Shown here in pieces: positions 60,858 through 64,000 of a stretch of DNA of 64,000 nt. This DNA comes from Endozoicomonas gorgoniicola (lineage in GTDB: Bacteria > Pseudomonadota > Gammaproteobacteria > Pseudomonadales > Endozoicomonadaceae). Within the stretch, counting starts at the first letter, position 1. Every line of letters starts with the position of its first letter. The stretch is from assembly GCF_025562715.2 (NCBI RefSeq), contig NZ_JAPFCC010000001.1, positions 2,436,501 through 2,500,500 of the forward strand, in the 5' to 3' direction. The notes under the pieces are model-generated. The model saw nothing but the letters and a program-made list of their open reading frames with translations. It had not been told where the DNA came from and did no database searches. A program made the translations under genes and the position numbers.

Positions 60858-61964
60858 TTAAAACTCATCTTTAACATCTTGTGTTATGCGGGGTGCCATT
60901 AAGGCATCAAGAAAGGCCTGATCAAAGTCCAGAGGCTCTTGTGTCACACTACTGCAAACAGGGGATGCATAACTTGTAGGGGTCGAACACGGGGTGTCCC
61001 GGTCAAAAGACCAGTAATGATACCCTCCTAACTTCAACTCCCTTCCATCGGAAACCATTTTTGTGATATCAGCCACCATTGTAACTTCATCTACCTGATC
61101 ATTAACGCCTATCATAGGGGTCAATGCTATATCCCTAAACGGTACACCATGAACATGGTTCAAACTCTTTGCAGCATTAATGGCAGACTTCGCCATATCA
61201 CAACGTCCCTCCGAGTCATGGGTACAATCGCTTGAACCATAATCCATTACCATTAAGTTCACGGTATACTCCAGTCCGCTCTTTCTTGCAGCATCCAGCG
61301 TCCACTTCCCATAAAGTGTAAGTGGATCGACCCGGGGATCTGGCCCCCCTCGCGCTGAAATTGTCAGACTGACTGGCAGCTGCATCCCCCTTTTTTTATA
61401 ATCTTTCTGAGCCGCAGCCGCAAACTGCATTAAATTGTAAATCGCTTCCTCGCTGCCAGATTCGATATCAAAATCCAGCCCGGCAAAACTAGTCGAATTA
61501 TAACGATCAACAAACGCCTTCATTCCCGCCTCAGAAGAGCAGGTAAAGGTGGCATTGGCCCCCCCGGTAGAGATCACATACTTAATACCATTTTGTACAA
61601 ACCGCTTTATATTGGCATCTGCAAGTTGTTGTGCGTCCACACCTCCCCAGGTTTCGTTCCCACACTCACCGGTAGCAAAAGCCCATGTGACCAGTTTATT
61701 GCCCGGCAAGAGTTGCGATGGCGAATCCGCCAGATCGGTCGAAAAGGAAGGTTCCTGCAATTCACAGTCCTTATAAGGTAACAATGGCACGGGCTGGCTT
61801 TGTCCATGTACTTTTGTACTAATAACATAGGTATTCCAGTCCATGTTAATACTGATGTCTTTGTAAGGAGAAAAAATGACTTCATCGCCAAGTGCAGAAG
61901 AAATAGAAGGGAGTCCTACAAAACCACAAACACTGGAAACTGCGAGAAAACGAGGTATGTTCAT
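60858..61964 (-). CDS. Secreted GH18 chitinase-like protein
   Basis: 368 residues with a signal peptide (RFLAVSSVCGFVGLPSISSA). The catalytic motif of glycoside hydrolase 18 appears as FAGLDFDIESG (DxxDxDxE type with Glu as acid), preceded by IKYVISTGGANATFTC, the substrate-barrel strand, and followed by LPVSLTISARGG and VNLMVMDYGSSDC (the MDYG strand). The end has YHYWSFDRDTPC. This matches bacterial ChiA-like one-domain enzymes; a chitin-binding domain is absent. Suggests use of animal or algal chitin. Five or more Cys fit a periplasmic or secreted protein. Confidence 0.85.
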   Translation of the reverse strand: MNIPRFLAVSSVCGFVGLPSISSALGDEVIFSPYKDISINMDWNTYVISTKVHGQSQPVPLLPYKDCELQEPSFSTDLADSPSQLLPGNKLVTWAFATGECGNETWGGVDAQQLADANIKRFVQNGIKYVISTGGANATFTCSSEAGMKAFVDRYNSTSFAGLDFDIESGSEEAIYNLMQFAAAAQKDYKKRGMQLPVSLTISARGGPDPRVDPLTLYGKWTLDAARKSGLEYTVNLMVMDYGSSDCTHDSEGRCDMAKSAINAAKSLNHVHGVPFRDIALTPMIGVNDQVDEVTMVADITKMVSDGRELKLGGYHYWSFDRDTPCSTPTSYASPVCSSVTQEPLDFDQAFLDALMAPRITQDVKDEF

Positions 61965-62136
61965 AGCAACTTACTGACTTAAGACAGTTAATACACAATC
62001 AGCAAGTCTAGCTTTCAAACTGGCACAAGGGAAAAAATCATCAATACCTGAGAATAACTTAATGCGCCGTTACCTTCCCTTCACCTCCCTCCCTTTAATC
62101 TATCCGCATTGTTAACCAATGGTGAGATTGGAAAAG

Positions 62137-63257
62137 CCTGAATTCGTATCATAAGTGCATAACCTCTGTAACCAGAGGATTGTTTCAGAACCTTTGAAGT
62201 GAATCAGAACTCAGGGGTATTCTGTAAAGCAACCAAACCATACAGAGGAAGCCAAGGATGGCCTATACACACCTGAGCTCTGAAGAGAGATATTATATCG
62301 AAACTGAACTCAAAAATGGGACTTCACAAAACAAAATTGCTAAAAAGCTTGGCCGTTCACAGCCTACCGTGTCGCGAGAAGTAAACCGCAATAAAGGGCA
62401 AAGAGGGTACAGGCACCAACAGGCTAATCGCACAGCTCGGCAGCGGCACAAAGATAAGCCAAAAGCTATTAAGCTGACAGACGACATTAAACAACGTATT
62501 TCAAACGATATCCGTTCAGATTGGAGTCCTGAACAAGTGGCTGGAAGGCTTGAAAAGGACGGTGTAATCAAGCTGCATCATGAGACGATTTATCAATTTG
62601 TAGCGGATGATAAACGGCGCGGAGGCTCGCTCTATAAGCACTTGAGGCACCAGAAAAAAACTTATCGAAAGCGATACGGTTCAGCTCATAACCGAACCGG
62701 TATACCAAATCGGGTTGGCATTGAAGAACGCCCCGAAGTGGTCAACAACAGAGAGCGAGTTGGTGACTGGGAAGCTGATACTGTAATAGGTAAAAATCAT
62801 AAAGGAGCCATCGCTACATTAGATGAACGAAAAACCAAGCTTCGCCTTGCTGTCCCTCTACCAGGCAAGAAGGCAAAAGCGGTTAAACAGGGAATAATTG
62901 ACGTACTCAAGCCTCTGAAAAGGTTTGTAAAGACAATAACATACGACAATGGAAAGGAGTTTGTTCAGCATGAATCAATTGCCAAAGCTTTAAAATGTGA
63001 CAGCTACTTTGCTGCCCCCTACCATTCTTGGGAAAGAGGCCAGAATGAGAATGCTAATGGTTTGCTAAGGCAGTATTTCCCCAAGTCGATGGAGCTTAAT
63101 GGCGTGACAGAAAAAGATGTCATCATTGCAGTGGATAAGCTGAACAACAGGCCAAGAAAGTGCCTGGGCTACAAGACTCCTTATGAGGCATTTAAAGAGT
63201 CAACTGGAATAGATGCAAGAAAAGTCATGGGTTATGCACTTATGACTTGAATTCAGG
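62137..63257 (+). mobile_element. IS30-family insertion sequence, complete
   Basis: 1121 bp; inverted ends CCTGAATTCGTATCATAAGT and the complement of CCTGAATTCAAGTCATAAGT, flanked by a 3-bp AAG on both sides. Confidence 0.88.
62258..63250 (+). CDS. IS30-family transposase
   Basis: 330 residues. N-terminal helix-turn-helix LSSEERYYIETELKNG, KKLGRSQPTVSREVNRN; DDE core GDWEADTVIGKNHKGA, TITYDNGKEFVQHE and ENANGLLRQYFPKS. Intact. Confidence 0.94.
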   Translation: MAYTHLSSEERYYIETELKNGTSQNKIAKKLGRSQPTVSREVNRNKGQRGYRHQQANRTARQRHKDKPKAIKLTDDIKQRISNDIRSDWSPEQVAGRLEKDGVIKLHHETIYQFVADDKRRGGSLYKHLRHQKKTYRKRYGSAHNRTGIPNRVGIEERPEVVNNRERVGDWEADTVIGKNHKGAIATLDERKTKLRLAVPLPGKKAKAVKQGIIDVLKPLKRFVKTITYDNGKEFVQHESIAKALKCDSYFAAPYHSWERGQNENANGLLRQYFPKSMELNGVTEKDVIIAVDKLNNRPRKCLGYKTPYEAFKESTGIDARKVMGYALMT

Positions 63258-63261
63258 AAGT

Positions 63262-63537
63262 ATGCCTGACGCGATTCATCAGAAAACTATTGATCAGAAA
63301 ATGAGCTGTCAGAAAAACAGGCACAAATGGATAGCTGCCGGTAGTCTTCTGACTGTCATGCTGTCAGCACTGTATGCGTTCAGTAGTTCATCCGGAAATG
63401 AACTACCCCCGTCGCCTTCAACGACAGAAAACAGGGCGCTGGTTTCTATTGTCAGCACTAAGCCTGGCACCTACCGGTATTCACCCTCGTCGGCCTGTGT
63501 AGGAACAATCTGGCTGGGCGGGAGGCTCAAGTTATGA
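63262..63537 (+). pseudogene. N-terminal fragment of a membrane-anchored protein, possibly an RND adaptor
   Basis: Short frame: basic start QKNRHKWIAAGSLLTVMLSA with one hydrophobic segment, a Ser/Pro-rich linker, then ALVSIVSTKPGTYRYS, which recalls the beginning of the periplasmic part of membrane fusion proteins. The similarity stops near 63500, so the gene is truncated. Identity is uncertain. The IS30 element lies just upstream and has cut off the promoter. Confidence 0.4.
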
Positions 63538-63877
63538 ATTTTTCAGTGCTGCTTATGGTCAAATACCCAGAATCAGAATATTTGATAAACTCCAATATCT
63601 TTGCTCTCTGATTGAGCAGTAGCTTTTCTAGCTGTGCAATTCTGACATTTCCTACGCTTACCCGAATAAGCTTTGGTGGAAAGCCGTGTTGTTGTGAAAA
63701 CTCTATGAAATCTTTGTCTTTACTGACAATAGTGAGTTGATTTTCTTTGGCATAATGCCAAATCTCAATATCAGGTGAGTTATCAAGTCCTGCATGCAGA
63801 ACGTGCAAAATTCCCGGAAAAACCTCTTCAAGTCTCGCCACTAATCTTGGTGAAAGATTTTCATCAAGCAGAAGCAT
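63527..63877 (-). CDS. DUF5615 PIN-like toxin
   Basis: 116 residues: MLLLDENLSPRLVARLEEVF with two acidic residues, DIEIWHYAKENQLTIVSKDKDF with the Asp pair, and IRVSVGNVRIAQLEKLL. This is the DUF5615 (Mut7-C-like, PIN-fold) family of TA toxins. Its start overlaps the stop of the DUF433 gene by one base (TGATG). Confidence 0.85.
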   Translation of the reverse strand: MLLLDENLSPRLVARLEEVFPGILHVLHAGLDNSPDIEIWHYAKENQLTIVSKDKDFIEFSQQHGFPPKLIRVSVGNVRIAQLEKLLLNQRAKILEFIKYSDSGYLTISSTEKFIT

Positions 63878-64000
63878 CAGGCGGCACCTTTGCCAAGGGA
63901 GTCAGAGGCATATAACAACGCAGCCCTGATTTGCTCTTTGCTCAAATTAGGGTGGTCTTGCAAAATTTCCTTTTCACTCATGCCCGAGGCCAGCATTTCA
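63877..64000 (-). CDS. DUF433 antitoxin, C-terminal part (cut by the window end)
   Basis: About 40 codons: EMLASGMSEKEILQDHPNLS, then EQIRAALLYASD and a Gly-Lys-Gly end. The pattern of DUF433 antitoxins (GxSxEEILxDYPxLT, then IxAALxYA), which pair with DUF5615 toxins. The N-terminal half is outside the window. Confidence 0.8.
   Translation of the reverse strand, partial: EMLASGMSEKEILQDHPNLSKEQIRAALLYASDSLGKGAA

Noticed and set aside
1..64000. tRNA, rRNA or phage structural genes
   Set aside because: None recognised on either strand; attachment sites or an integrase of a genomic island were also not seen.

Overview
The window comes from a gammaproteobacterium. The right part carries the block mutS - fdxA - rpoS - nlpD - pcm - surE - truD - ispF - ispD - ftsB - eno, in the order known from Pseudomonas- and Oceanospirillales-type genomes. 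The very high IS load, the many toxin-antitoxin (TA) loci and the repeated capsule-precursor genes suggest a host-associated Endozoicomonas-like bacterium. That genus call is an inference, not a search result.

Layout. 1-580: the 3' end of a WbpM/CapD-type sugar dehydratase. 580-23.2 kb: a scrambled accessory zone built from repeated pieces of one cassette, galU - uppP - TA module. It holds two full galU-uppP pairs (about 5-7 kb and 15-22 kb), a galU/ugd chimera (0.8 kb), an internally deleted uppP (9.6 kb) and several TA systems (VapBC-like, HigBA-like, PrlF-YhaV). Complete IS21, IS1182, ISKra4 and IS110 elements lie among them, together with a perfect three-fold tandem array of a second IS110 element. 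An AAA ATPase of abortive-infection type is broken by two of these insertions. 23.2-40.7 kb: a surface polysaccharide locus. It starts with an ops-like RfaH site and a truncated export-lipoprotein-like start. A nested IS stack follows (ISKra4 and IS66 inside an IS1380-like remnant), then wecA-like, UDP-sugar epimerase, ATP-grasp, wzx, broken wzy, glycosyltransferases, ugd and a third galU-uppP pair. The middle (about 30.4-37.6 kb) is clearly AT-rich. 40.7-45.7 kb: another TA pair, fragments of IS605 tnpB and IS21 istB, a small exported protein, a truncated GntP permease and an intact glycerate kinase. 45.7-60.8 kb: the conserved housekeeping block, with an IS1380 element 9 bp after mutS. 60.8-64 kb: a secreted GH18 chitinase-like protein, an IS30 element, a truncated gene and a DUF5615/DUF433-type TA pair cut by the window edge.

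How the genes connect. GalU makes UDP-glucose and Ugd oxidises it to UDP-glucuronate, which the SDR epimerase can convert to UDP-galacturonate. The WecA-like enzyme loads the first sugar phosphate on undecaprenyl phosphate, the glycosyltransferases extend it and Wzx flips it. UppP regenerates the lipid carrier, and the DUF368 (PopT-type) protein in the housekeeping block probably returns it across the membrane. The polymerase gene is truncated and the ops site is cut off from the structural genes, so the locus may be altered or silent.

Most notable reading: both IS110-type elements carry, in their 5' non-coding ends, short stretches identical to their own left target flank and then to their own left donor end. 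The order and spacing fit a bridge RNA. The recurrent galU-uppP-TA cassette is the other unusual structure.
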